Numbered from the stretch's first letter, positions 35,111 through 47,578 are shown. The stretch: 64,000 bases of DNA from Rheum nobile (GCA_027886185.1 WOAB01000884.1:1-64000), one strand, 5' to 3'. A program made the numbers and translations. Notes: generated by a model not told the origin, from the sequence alone.

Positions 35111-36799
35111 ATAAGTAACATCTACTACTGTGTATTACTTTCCATGTCATATGTGTACTAATGTATGTATAAACTTCTATGCAGTTGTTGTATTTAGACA
35201 GGGTATATGTCTTCGGAAATACAAACCCGAATAATACACCAGTTTTCCTAGGATGGACAGATGAGAGTTTGGAAGAAAGGGAGAAGAGGGAGATAAAGAG
35301 TGGAGGATTTGGGTTAGGAACTCTTCAAGACCCAAGACCATCAAAAGAGGGAAGAGAACAACCATACATGAACAACAAGCTACAGGTAAACATCAAGCTT
35401 CATGTCCAAAAAATAGTATAGTGGGTTCATCAGTTTACACAGCAAGGTTCATTAACTTACAGATTGAGGTTCATTTATAGTTAAGGTTCACATAAACTTG
35501 TTGTCTTGTATACAGGACTGGCTTAATAACTTCACCAAACAACAGATTGTAGTGGCCAACGAAATGTTGAAACTCACTGCCATGATGGAAAACTTGCCAA
35601 AGGAATTCAATGCAGAGCCCAAGGTCCAGAGCATGATCAAAATAGCCCAAACGCTGATTGGCGACAAAAAGGCCGAGGAAGAGGAAAGAAGCGAATTTGA
35701 GAAGATATGGAATGATGCCGACCACCCTTTCTGGAGCGATCCACAGCTCATAGAATGCTTGAGACAGGTGGAGAAGGCTGATGCTTCAAAAGAAAAGATC
35801 AAGATCTCAAATGCTGAACCTTCCACTTCTAAGGCAACATAGGGCATTGATACCACACAAAATTGGGAGGATGTAAACATAGTTATGAATTAGTACATTG
35901 ACGTGCTCAGTGACAGAGAGGAGGAAATAGATGAAGTTCAACAGCTAGAGAAAGAGAGGGTGCAAGGCACTGCGCATGAGACTGTTGTTGGTACTAAGGA
36001 CAAGGAACCAACACCCCCAGCACCAACACCCCCCGCACCAACACCCCGCGCACCAACACCCCGCGCACCAGCAACAACGAAGAAGGCCAGAAAGTCTCCG
36101 CGTTTGAAAATTACATCTTTCAAGCTGATAAGTTCAGAGGAGTCGGATGACGTTGAGACTGAGAAAAACGATGATGAAGAACCTTCAGTGCTCATAGGGT
36201 CAGAGGAGGTACAAGAAATTGGTGTTGCGGAAGCGATGGATGAAGAACAAGCAGTGGCTGCTGCACATAAGGACAAGGAGCTCGCTGAAGCAAAAAAGGC
36301 AAAAGAAAAGGGCAAGGGGAAACAAGTGGTGGCTGATGCTGATGTAGTTCACGGGCCAAGGCACAAGAAACTTGGGGAAAAGCTCAGAAGCCCCTACAAA
36401 AGCCGCACTGTCGACATCTTTGCCAGTAGACCAAAGGAGGCAATCGTGATGCACAACTACTGTAACCACTGCAGCATAGGAGGGTAAGATATACATACAT
36501 TCTGACATATTTTATTTTATTTTATTATTATGCAAAATATTAGAGATAAAGGTTTACTACTGCATAACACTTTTGTTCCTATGCAATTGAATAGTGAGGC
36601 GCTCTTCAAATACAAGTCGCTGAAAGTCTCCGTAATGGAGTTGGCAATGGATGTGGACATCCACTACAAAGCAATTGATGCTTGGTCAACCATTCTGAAC
36701 ACTAATGAGGAGGTAAAAAGCAGTAACAAGCCCAGCAGAGCATTCCTGTATGTATACCAAATGGTAAGTAAAAATGGTTAAAAGTGAAAAGAATAAGCT

Positions 36800-37190
36800 G
36801 CATGCATATATACTATGCGGTTCAACAGTAAATAAAATGAGGTTCATCATTTTATTTAGATAGCAATAGGATTGGATTTCACACTAGGTGCATCAGTTTG
36901 CATACGAGGTTTATCAGTTTCAACAGAGAGGTTCATTCAATATAACTAAGAGGTTCATCATTTACAACTAACAGGTTCATTGAGTATAAGTAACAGGTTC
37001 ATCAGAAATAGAATAGGTTAGACACTTCAAAAATGCACCATTTTCATTGGTGATGTCTTACATGTTCATTTGGGACCTCAGCAAACAGACTGAAATATGT
37101 AGATAGCAATAGGATTGGATTTTACACTAGGTTCATCAGTTTGCATACGAGGTTCATCATATGAAAAGTAAAGTCCTATAAGTTCAACAA
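36800..37190 (+). repeat. GGTTCATT repeats in intron 5, including the 243-bp unit
   Basis: Contains the stretch from CACACTAGGTGCATCAGTTT to TTTGGGACCTCAGCAAACAG that is also tandemly repeated at 41017-41765, in the same absolute direction although the host genes run in opposite directions. Confidence 0.88.
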
Positions 37191-37659
37191 TTTATCTGTC
37201 CACGTTGTGGCTTGAATATATAATTCCCGTATACTAACAAAAAAATCGTGAAATGTTGAAACAGAATATAACCTTGAAAGATCAACTGGGCGAGTTCATG
37301 AGGAACTTCAACAACGCCGTGGCTGAGGTGCATGGACGAAAATTAAAGGACATAGACATGGTAAATTTATTGCTATTCTAAGCTTGTCTGTTTTTTGTAT
37401 TTATTCTGTTCATAATTTTTTGTGAGTTAATTTCAAACGTCACTAACTAAACGGATTATTATAGGTTTTTGTACCGGTCATAATCCACAATGACCGTTAC
37501 TTTCTAATTGCCATGAACATTAAGAGTAAAACCCTTCATGTGCTAGATAGTATGCCGAACAGCGGTGATACGCAGCTCTATCAGGAAGCGATTCACAAGA
37601 TTGTAAGTGTACAATAATTGATTAAATTGTCTTGTTACTAGTGAGTGAACTCTGCCCAA

Positions 37660-37850
37660 GCATTAGGTTCATGACTTATAACTACTAGGTTCATCATTTA
37701 CAACTACCAGGTTCATTGAGTATAAGTAACAGGTTCATCAGACATTGAATACGTTATACACTTAAAAAATCCTCCAGGTTCATTGGTGTTGTCTTGTATG
37801 TTAATTAGTTTTCTCATGCAGGTTCATTGGTTTGACATGAAACCAACAGT
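37660..37850 (+). repeat. GGTTCATT repeats in intron 7
   Basis: Same family as 34430-35110 (AAGCATTAGGTTCATGACTT, CTACCAGGTTCATTGAGTAT). Plus orientation. Confidence 0.85.
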
Positions 37851-38399
37851 TAAATTGTGTTGTTGACAACATTTTTTTGACTGTTTGGGTTAAAATTCAT
37901 TTGTTCTCTTTATGCTTGTGTGCAGGTACACATGACTGAAATATACTTCCGCCAGAATAACTTGGCTAGGAGAGCAAGCGAGATTGAATCTACACAGCAT
38001 AAGCCACAATTGATTCCTCTACCGGTCCAGTCTGACGGAGCAGAAGAACAAGACTCTGGGGTGTTTATCATGAGATACATGGAGAAGTACATGGACGTGC
38101 CAAATGAGAAATGGGAGGATCAGATGAACAACAAGAACAAAAAAAAGGGCATTAAAGAGCTGAGAATCAAATACGTGCATGCCATCATCACCTCCGAAGC
38201 TAATGAAATACGAGAAAAGGCACTGCAGATCATAAAAGACAACCCTGAAGGGCCGTATGCATGAACATTAGATGATTGACTTTTCGTAAGAATGATAATA
38301 GGTTGATTGTATAGATTGGGTAAATATATGACTGCTGAATTGGGTACAATGATACTAACAGATAGCACTAATCACCTGTGTAATTGCCTAAATTAGGAT

Positions 38400-39400
38400 C
38401 AAGACTTCAATATATTAGCAGGTTCATTGCTATTGTCTTGTAGGTTCATTAATTTTCTCATGCAGGTTCATTGGTGTTGACATGCAGGTTCATTAATTTT
38501 CTCATGCAGGTTCATGACTTATAACTACTTGGTTCATCATTTAAAACTAACAGGTTCATTCAGAATAAGTAACAGGTTCATCAGACATACAATAGGTTAT
38601 ACAATTCAAAAATCAACAAATCAACCAGGTTCATTAGTACTGACTTGCACGTTCATTACGTTTCAAAGGCAGGTTCATTGGTTTTGACTTGCAGGTTCAT
38701 TTTAGGGATTGGGGGTTCATTTGCTATTACAGGGTTCATTAGGTTTTTCTGAGGTTCATTTTAGGAGTTGGGGGTTCATTTGCTTTTACAGAATTCATTA
38801 AGTTTTTCTGAGGTTCATTTTATGGGTTGGGGGTTCATTTTAGGTGTTGGGGGTTCTTAGGTTTTTCTGAGATTCATTTTAGGTGTTGGGGGTTCATTTG
38901 CTTTTACAGGGTTCATTAGGTTTTCTTGCGGTTCATTTTAGATGTTGGGGGTTCATTTGCTTTTACAGGGTGCATTAGGTTTTTCTGAGGTTCATTTTAG
39001 GTGTTGGGGGTTCATTTGCTTTTACAGGGTGCATTAGGTTTTTCTGAGTTTCATTTTAGGAGTTGGGGGTTCATTTTAGGTATTGGAGGTTCATTAGGTT
39101 TTTCTGAGGTTCGATTTAGGTGTTGGGGGTTCATTAGGTGTTGGTTTATCATTTAACTACTTGGTTTATCATTTAAAACTAACAGGTTCATTTAGAATAA
39201 GTAACAGGTTCATAAGACATACAATAGGTTATACACTTCAAAAATCAACAAGGTTCATTGATTGGAACTAACAGGTTCATTGGTGTTGCCTTGCAGGTTC
39301 ATTAATTTATGCATGCAGGTTCATTGAGTATAAGAAACAGGTTCATCATGTATAACTAACAGGTTCATTGAGTATAAGTAGCATGTTCATCAAAATTCTT
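38400..39400 (+). repeat. GGTTCATT array between the convergent genes
   Basis: Mixes both repeat styles: the GGTTCATTTTAGGTGTTGGG type of intron 1 and the AACAGGTTCATTGAGTATAAG type of the later introns. It fills the whole spacer between the two stop codons. Confidence 0.9.
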
Positions 39401-39455
39401 AAAAGTTCAGAAAAAGTAAGCAAAAAAAAATGGAATCGAAAAATACTGAAGAACA

Positions 39456-42400
39456 CTAAGAGTCCAGCACTTCAGTGCAAGTGCGACTATTGTGAGTGGC
39501 TAACTTGTTGCATCTACCGCAACGCCTTTGCCCTGCACGGTTCGAAGCAATAGAAATTTCTCTTCCACTCCGGATACGCGACCCGCTTCCTTTGTTTTTG
39601 GCTTGCTCTGGTGGCAGCACATTAATGACTGAAGGTACTTCAACTCCGGCATAAGATTGAAGCTGCTCCAGGTTCGACGCGCCAGAACTAGATGAAGCAC
39701 CACTTCCACACAGCAGAGACGCCTTTTTCTCCTTAAGCAGAACCGAAAACTGTTTCATGAGGTCCGGCTTGTCCTCCAATAGCCCCACACAGCTATAAAA
39801 GTCAGAAATCACCTCATTCATGACAGCCTCACGCTCTTCAAGGGCCGCACACTGAGTCACAACGGTGTTGTCGATAGTGAACACCCGTGTAATAGTGGCA
39901 TCCATGGTCCAGCGCGCAAGGACATACCTATCCGGAATCCTATCAAACCCGAGGTTCCTGAACACAAAAATGAGATGACAACAAGGCAGACCAATCCTTT
40001 GAAACATGCGACAGCTACAAAAAAAATCCACACCTTCAACTGACTGCTCCACTGTGAAACTCTTGGATAAGCAATCCTTGATACCGTAGAATTTTGTACC
40101 GTTGACATCAGACATGCTCACCATAAAGCATGATAGACAACATTCCATAATCTGATCATGAACAAGTTTGAAAATCGAGAGCGTGTACACCTCAGATGTG
40201 TGCTTCTCCAATCCTAAAGGCGTCTTCAAATCTAGACGCATAGTAGAAGACTCAAAGTTCAGCTTCGCATGCTTGTGTCTCTGCGTGTCCATGGCTATGT
40301 CAAAGTGCATCACCAACTCAACTAGGCAGTAGTATCTGTCACTGAAGTGACCAAATTAACTGTTTGCAGATTCCGAAATAGAAGTAGTTCTAAGCAGACC
40401 GCCAAACATCACATCCCTGAAGTAGGCTGGGATCCAAAAATGTCGGATTGCAAACATGTCATCAAACCACCTCCGCTTCACCAGTGGGAATTCATCAAGC
40501 AACGCAGCCCACTGTGTCTCAAACTCTGAGGGTGAAAGGTCATGGGTCCACACAATGTTGTCCAGCCTAGCCCTAAATTCTGAACCAGCGGCAGTGTCGT
40601 ACTTGGTCTTTGCGGGCACTTTCTTCATGATGTGCCACATACAAAGCCTGTGGCGCGAACGCGGGAAAACTTGTTCAATAGCCGACTTCATGGACAGGTC
40701 TTGGTCTGTAACTATAACCTTTGGCTCGTGCACCATTGCTGCCTTGAATTTCTCCAGCAACCAAACGTATGATCCCGCATCTTCCTTGAAAATTAAACCA
40801 GCCGCAAAAGTGACACTCGACTTGTGATGGTCTAGCCCGGTGAATGGTATGAAAATCAGATTGTACCTATATGAAACAGATGTACACAAAGCCAACTATG
40901 AATAAGAAAAAGGGATAAAAACACTCAAATAAGTGTCTAATAAAAAGAGCAATCAAATCAGGATACATAAGTACACAATGAGGTTGATTAGAATGAATAC
41001 ACAATGAGGTTCATGCAATATAACTAAGAGGTTCATCATTTACAACTAACAGGTTCAATCAGTATAAGTAACAGGTTCATCAAAAATAGAATAGGTTAGA
41101 CACTTCAAAAATGGACCAGGTTTATTGGTGCTGTCTTGCAGGTTCATTTGGGACCTCAGCGAACAGACTAGAATATGTAGATAGCAATGGGATTGGATTT
41201 CACACTAGGTTCATCAGTTTGCATACGAGGTTCATCAGTTTCAATAGAGAGGTTCATTCAATATAACTAAGAGGTTCATCATTTACAACTAACAGGTTCA
41301 TTGAGTATAAGTAACAGGTTCATCAGAAATAGAATAGGTTAGACACTTCAAAAATGGACCAGGTTCATTGGTGCTGTCTTGCAGGTTCATTTGGGACCTC
41401 AGCAAACAGACTGTAATATGTAGATATCAATGGGGTTGGATTGCACACTAGGTTCATCAGTTTGCATACGAGGTTCATCAGTTTCAACAGAGAGGTTCAT
41501 TCAATATAACTAAGAGGTTCATCATTTACAACTTACAGGTTCATTTAGTATAAGTGACAGGTTCATCAGAAATAGAATAGGTTAGACACTTCAAAAATGG
41601 ACCAGGTTCATTGGTGTTGTCTTGCAGGTTCATTTGGGACCTCAGCAAACAGACTGGAATATGTAGATAACAATAGGATTGGATTTCACACTAGGTTCAT
41701 CAGTTTGTATACGAGGTTCATCAGTTTCAACAGACAGGTTCATTCAATATAACTAAGAGGTTCATCCAATGAACTTAACATTAAAAGAACGAAAAACATT
41801 AAATTGAAGGCTGGTTGCACTGTAAAATAGAACAGGAACAATGCAATGAAGAAGGATAGAAAATAACCTGTTGGTACGGTACGTAGCATCAAACGATACA
41901 ATGTCGCCGAAGAGAGAGAAGTTATTGCAAGACACAGGATCAGCCCAAAATAAATGTGTCAAACGATCACAAGAATCCACGTCATACTCAAAGAAGAACG
42001 TAGGGCAGAGTTCTTTTTTGTTGAACAGACGGTTGATCGTCATCTGAGCATCGGAACCACCTATGTAAGCCAACATACCCCGCCGGTAGTTCTTGAAGTC
42101 AATAGCTGATGCACCAACTTTGGAGTAGCCGCCCACGAGTTCCTTGAATATCCTATGAGACCTCACTGGACCAATGTGGGCTTTCTCACAATCCATCACA
42201 AACTTTTTATGTCCAAAGTCCAGCTTCCTCATAGACTTCATAAACTGTTTATCCTTACCAACAACCATTTCATGAGTGTGGCGATCTTCAAACGCTGTTA
42301 CTTTGTAGCCCTGGTTGCCCACAAAAGTGAGGGTGAGTTTCGCCTTACAACCAACTCTGTTTGAAGGACGTCGGCGCATGCGCTTTGTGTTGTTCTGGCC

Positions 42401-42991
42401 AGTTTTAAAACCCTGTCTGGTGCAATGCAAGTACTTCAGTGCAACCACATTGCCTGCCATGCGTGATCCGCCGAGCCTCACAACAAAGCCACATTCCAGT
42501 GCATATGCCTTGTAAAAATCAATCGCTTCCCCCAATGACCCGAACATCATACCAACAACTGGTTTCAGAGAATCAACACAGATTGGAATGTGGTACACCG
42601 ATCCACCTTGAGATAATCGCGTAACGGATAAATTCGACGACATCTCAGTGTCCGAATCACTTGGATATGAACTAGGAGAACTCTGATCCAGGGATACACT
42701 ACCACTAGCACCAGCAGAACCACTACCAGGCACTGCAAACATAAATAACATCCAGGTTCATTTCTATAAGGCATAGGTTCAAAACAATCGCCCATAGAAA
42801 GGATGGAAAATCTAATGATGAAAAGGTTAATACGAATCTGCCAAACAACATCCACATTAGAAACGCCAGATAACAACCAAATTGAAAAGAATCATACTCA
42901 GATTACTAGCAATCGGAGAACATAAGTAGACACAGCAAGATATTCTGGAACCCTAAAACAAAACAAAACAAATTGACTTACCAGAATCCAT
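39456..42991 (-). pseudogene. FAR1/FHY3-type MULE transposase, one nonsense codon
   Basis: Exon 1 (42991-42982) supplies ATGGATTCTG. Exon 2 (42732-41868) encodes a Ser-rich start, the FAR1 DNA-binding domain (AIDFYKAYALECGFVVRLGG; VGCKAKLTL; HTHEMV) and the start of the transposase core with the first catalytic Asp (VSFDATYRTNR). Exon 3 (40866-39456) continues with the second Asp (VTDQDLSMKSAIEQVFP), the Glu in TSISESANS, the SWIM finger (FFCSCRMFQRIGLPCCHLIF) and a C-terminal zinc knuckle (CGRCNKLATHNSRTC). Splice joints restore frame exactly (YRTN-R-YNL). A single TAA at 40356-40358 follows ESANS; otherwise the frame is open. The 1.0-kb intron 2 is made of GGTTCATT repeats. Would bind the ends of the element and catalyse excision and insertion. 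Confidence 0.88.
40970..41765 (+). repeat. 243-bp tandem repeat, 3+ copies, in the FAR1 gene intron
   Basis: AATATAACTAAGAGGTTCAT starts near 41017 (in a slightly changed form), 41260, 41503 and 41746: period 243 throughout. Each unit holds about six GGTTCAT words on the plus strand, antisense to the FAR1 transcript. A further copy is in the other gene (36800-37190). Confidence 0.92.
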
Positions 42992-44200
42992 AGAAACGTC
43001 TATGCCAGTCAATCCAATAGCAATGGAAGATTGAAGGAGGCGAAATCGATGAAGAACGTGAACTGCAATGAGCGAGAAGCAACAACTCCTCCAATGGCGA
43101 TTCCGACGACAGCGAATACGGAAATAGATACCAAATCGATCGAGATCAGAGACGCGAAGAACGACGGCTACATATATACAATAGCGTTAATACATCGAAA
43201 GAGACGAGATCCATGAAGAACATGAACTGAAATCATCAATAGCGAACATTTACCTCCAATGGCGATTGCGAGAAACAGAGCGAATCGAGAGAGAGGCAAG
43301 GAGAGACGGCTACAGTGAATGCGTGGAAAATGACCAAAATGCCCCTCCGTGTGTTAAATGAAGGATCACTACCAATCGTCAGATGGAGACACGTGTAAGA
43401 AGATCTGGAGTGCGCACGAATTACTTTAAATCCGGTGCTCATTTGATCCTCTCTCAATCATTACATCATATATATTTATTATTTTGTTGAAAAGAATCTA
43501 ATATTTAATCTAATTTATATGGGGAATAAAAATAACGTATTATGAAAATTATGAAAGTAGTATATATTAAAATGTTATAATTATATATGCTATCCGGATA
43601 GAAATAAGTTTCTTATCATATAGAGGAGATGTTTACCTCACCTTCTAAAACAAAACTCATTACAAATATTATAAAATCAAGTGTAATTTTTTCCTTTCCA
43701 AAACATACTTTTGTGTCGAGGAAAACAAACTTAACCAACGTATGATAAAATCAATCTTTATATTGTAGGCGGTGATCTAATGTATGCGAAAAATCTTATT
43801 TTCAAAGTTAATTTAAAAAATTATATACTATATTGAGAAATTTATTAAACAAGAAAACCTTTTCAGTTTGATTAATACTATTATGTAATATCAATTTGAA
43901 TTTTATATAAAAGATGACTTTTTAAAATTTACCATGGAAAAAATGTCATTATTCGCATTTTTTCATAAGGTAACAAGATGTGATTTCTATTTTAACATCC
44001 AACTTTCGCTTAAACGATAATGGTGATATTTTTCAGTTATTGTTGTTTTTCCTACAATATGACATTTTTTATGAGTGCAAATGTATAGAAAATAATTATC
44101 TTTTAATATCACAAATGTATTTAATTTCGTAGTTTTTTATTTCATATTATTAAAAGTATTTAATAAATCCAATCTCTTACTTGGCAAGGGCACTATGCTA
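42992..44200. other. Promoter side of the FAR1 gene and AT-rich spacer
   Basis: 42992-43440 is the less AT-rich 5' flank of the FAR1-type gene; GAACGTGAACTG and GAACATGAACTGAAATC near 43058 and 43218 suggest a diverged local duplication. 43450-44200 is very AT-rich with no gene or repeat that I can name. Confidence 0.4.
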
Positions 44201-44233
44201 GTTTTTTTTTATGAGGAAATAATTAGACGGGAC

Positions 44234-47200
44234 CTAGCAGCGATGCAAGGTCCAGCCTAGAGCATCCTGACGGATGAGAACACAGAGTTCTGGATTTGAA
44301 TTCAAGGCAATTCTGGAGGGTGAAAAGCTGAGTTTAGCAATATGATCAGCGGATCGGTTCACCTCCCTAAAAACATGCATGATAAGGACTTCCTGAAAAG
44401 AACGGAGATCGATAAGAATCTCAGCGATGACCATTTCAATTTCCCAATGGCAAGTCCAAATGCCTAAAAGAGAGTTAATAAGGCATAGGTTATCTCCTTC
44501 GATTTCAATCTTGTTAAGGTTAAGGGATATGGCTTTTTTTATACTGTTTTTTAAAGCCATGGTGTCCGCCATAAGAATGGAAAGGCATCCATATTGTTGG
44601 TTGGCCATAGAGATTGGTTCGGCATTGTCATTTCTGATGATAAATCCGGTGCCTGTTTTACCATTAGTTATTTTGGTACCATCAAAGTTAATTTTATAGA
44701 AACCTGATCGCGGTTTATCCCATTTAATATTTTTAATTTTTCGCCTTAGCACAGGGTTGGTTTTTGGTGGATTATGGTCGTCTGTATCTAGTTGTTTGGT
44801 TTTGTTCCAATTTAGAATAATGGTTTTGATGTATAAAGAAAGATCTTTTATTCTGTCTGGATTTCGTGTTTGGAAAATTATTTGGTTTCTGTTGATCCAG
44901 GTTGCCCACCAAATGGTAGCGAGGCAGACCCAATCACTTTTAGAGAGCGATGACTGAAGTTCCCGGATAAGATGTAGCAGTTTTTTGTTATTGGTATCTA
45001 AACTTTTAATGAGATTTTCAATCGGATGGATAAAGTGTTTTATTTGCTTTAGTGTGTTGGGGCATTTGAAGAGGAAGTGGCTTAAATCTTCATGTGGGTT
45101 ATTGCAGGAGTCGCATGCTAGAGGAACCACAACATTTTTCTGTGTGAGTCTATCTTTGGTGGGAAGGCCATCATGGCAAATCTTCCATAAAAAGTTCTTG
45201 ACTTTTGGGTAGGTATCGAGTTTCCATAACCACGAGAGGTCATTGGTCGTGGGATCAGTTTGTTTAGTAATGAGTTCAAATGCTGTTTTAGTGGAAAACC
45301 AACCATTCTTATTGGGAGCCCAATACAGACGGTCAGGGATATTGTTGTGTGGAAATGAGATATTGTTGATAGAATCAACGGCCTCATCACTAAGCAAGTC
45401 TTTAAGTTTAGAGACATTCCATTCCTTATTAGTGATAAAATCACTGACTTTGGTTTCGGGAGTAATGTTGGTATGCGGGCGGATATAATCTTTGAGTAAA
45501 AGATTGGGAGTCCAAGGATCATCCCAAAAGTTGATCGAGCATCCATCTCCAACAAGCCAATGTAATCCAGCTCTGAATTCATTGCGAAGTTTAAGGAGAT
45601 GTCCCCATTGCCAAGAGTGGTTGGTTTTCCTAGTATAGTTAAGAATATTAGTGTTTTTGAGATATTTTTCATTTATGATTCTGACTCAAATGTTGTTTGG
45701 TTCAGCAAGGATTTTCCAGATGAGTTTCATTTGGAGAGCTTTATTCATGTCTTTCGTCTTACGGATTCCAATCCCTCCATTTGCTTTATTTTTGCAGATT
45801 TTGTCCCAGCCTATTAGGGGTTTGTAAGTTTGTTCCTTGTTCCATAAGAAGTTTCTATTAACTCTATCAAGCTTCTGATGTAGGGATGCTGGTAGCATAA
45901 AACATTGCATAATGTAGTTTGGTTTGGCAGCCAAGTTTGCTTTAATGAGGGTTGCTCTTCCTTCAAGGGACAGGGAGCTAGATTTCCATTTTGATAATTG
46001 TGAAGTCGTAGAGTGAATGGTATCATGGAAAGTATTTTGGTTAACTTTTCCATTGATAATAGGGCATCCTAGGTATTTGTCCAGAGACACAGAACTAGGT
46101 ATATTCAGGATAGATTGGATAAGATTCTTGGTAGTAGATGAAGTATTGGGTGTTGTTTAGAAAGCATATTTTTGGTAGTTAACACATTGTCCTGATACAG
46201 AACAATAGTCTTCGATTATTGCCTTAACTTTTTGGCAGGATGTTTGATTTGCTTTAGCAAAGATGAGAATGTCATCTGCGAAAGCTAGGAAAGGGATATT
46301 TGATCCTGATCGGTTTATCTTAAACCCTAGTTGTTTGGTATTAATGTTTGCTTCTTGTTGAAGTTTTCTAGCAAGTACTTCAGCTCCGAGTATGAACAGA
46401 AAGGGAGATAGAGGGTCACCTTGACAAAGCCCCCTCTTTGGATAAAAATTGTCAGTTGGACCATTATTAACTAGGAAAGAGAATGAGACAGTTTGAATGC
46501 ATTCTTTGATCCAGGAGATGAAAGTTGGTGAAAAGCCAAAGTTGTTTAGTACAGTTAAAATGAATTCCTATTCAATGTTGCCATAAGATTTTTCCATATC
46601 GAGTTTGATAGCGATCCGTCCTTCTTTACCCTTTTTAGCTCAAAAAGTATGAAAAATTTCATGAGCTATAAGTATATTATCTTGGATGGCTTAGTCAGCT
46701 ACGAAAGCCCCTTGTAGGGGGTGAATGAGTTTGTTCAAAATAGGTTTTAGCCTTTCTGTTAGGATTTTAGAAATGACCTTATAGATGGTTGAGCAAAGGC
46801 TTATTGGTCGATAGTGGTTTGTTGAGTTGAGATTATCGCATTTTGGTATTAGAGTAATGAAGGTGTGGTTGATTTGTGTGAGGATTTTGCCAGAATGGAA
46901 GAAACTCTTAACTGATTTGATGACAAGAGGTCCTACAAAATGCCAGTATTTTTGATAGAACAGGGCTGACATCCCGTCAAGCCCTGAAGATTTGTTGCTA
47001 CCAATATTGAAAACGGCTGCCTTGATTTCATCATTAGTAACATTTTTGGTTAAATTGGTATTATCTTGGTCTGTGACCTCTTTGGTGATGTTACTTAGCA
47101 AGTTTTGAAGGTTGTTGTTATTAATTGTTCCTTTTTTGAATCTTTTTTCAAAATTTGATCTGATTTCATTTCGGATATTTTCAAGACCGATAATGATCGT

Positions 47201-47563
47201 TCCTTCTTGTGTTCTAATTTCTCGTATGATTTTACGGCTTCTCTTTCCATTGGCGATACGATGGAAATAATTAGTGTTAGTGTCAATTGATTTAATGTGC
47301 TTGGTTTTTGCTCTTTGGCTCCAATATTTTTTATGGTAGGATAAAAGGCAGGATTTTTTATTGATGAGTCGTACTTGTTTGATGATTAAGGGTTGGTTTG
47401 GGTTGTCAATGATTTCCTTTTGTATTTTGGAGAGTTCAGTCTCTGTTTCGCTAATCTGGTTAAAAATATTGCCAAATGTAGTTTTATTCCACTTTTTGGC
47501 ACTTATTTTAAGTGTAAGGTTTTTTTTTACAAGGTTGTGCATATGGGAGCCTTGGGTGACGAA
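44234..47563 (-). pseudogene. LINE ORF2: reverse transcriptase, zinc finger and RNase H
   Basis: One frame carries all domains. The N-terminal pre-RT region (KISAKKWNKTTFGNIFNQI) is followed by RT motifs (SNKSSGLDGMSALFYQKYW; LIPKCDN; NHYRPISLCSTIYKVISKIL). Next come the catalytic AFADDILIF (about 46270) and CLGDPLSP-like GLCQGDPLSPFLF, then zf-RVT (WKICHDGLPTKDRL; CDSCNNPHEDLSHFLFKCP) and RNase H (INFDGTKITNGKTGTGFIIR; REVNRSADHIAKL). About five nonsense codons lie in the same frame (for example after GAFVAD near 46690, IE*EF near 46568, AF*TT near 46160, PNNI*V near 45685) without frameshifts, which suggests decay by point mutation. No endonuclease domain precedes it. Confidence 0.85.
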
Positions 47564-47578
47564 GGAGAACGATCGCGG

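Larger units (their letters stand above)
30698..38264 (+). pseudogene. Ulp1-like (C48) gene with substituted active site
   Basis: Exons: 30698-30734 (MSDTDYSQDDLGG), 32901-34360, 35185-35385, 35516-36483, about 36595-36762, 37265-37360, 37465-37602, 37926-38264. All inspected junctions are GT-AG. Exon 2 encodes a basic/acidic low-complexity start and a DUF1985/plant-mobile-like helical domain (VQRVLMIPRGQ; NWCRFVMSVLPHTTTEW). Exon 4 has Pro/Thr repeats (APTPPAPTP). Exons 5-8 form the Ulp1 fold (IDAWSTILN; VPVIIHNDRYFLIAMN; LHVLDSMPN; EEQDSGVFIMRYME). The position of catalytic His is Arg (DRYF for HYY/HW) and the Cys of DCG is Ser (DSG, codon TCT near 38054); the Asp remains. In-frame TAGs at 35840-35842 and about 35891 also break exon 4. 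Probably not an active protease. Confidence 0.75.
30340..43440. mobile_element. MULE-like unit with Ulp1-like and FAR1-type transposase genes (ends not defined)
   Basis: Two convergent multi-exon genes (Ulp1-like on +, FAR1-type transposase on -) plus all their introns and the spacer share one reiterated word, GGTTCATT, and a common 243-bp repeat unit. I therefore treat them as one element. No convincing long terminal inverted repeats or target duplication were found; boundaries are placed just outside the two first exons and are approximate. Confidence 0.55.

Noticed and set aside
30960..39400. CRISPR-like array of short repeats and spacers
   Set aside because: The GGTTCATT repeats vary in length and spacing, lie in introns of plant transposon genes and have no cas genes.
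30434..43431. ATTTAAAGTAATT at 30434-30446 inverted at 43419-43431 as terminal inverted repeats of the FAR1/Ulp1 unit
   Set aside because: Only 13 AT-rich bases match, flanks do not align and no target duplication accompanies them; chance is likely.
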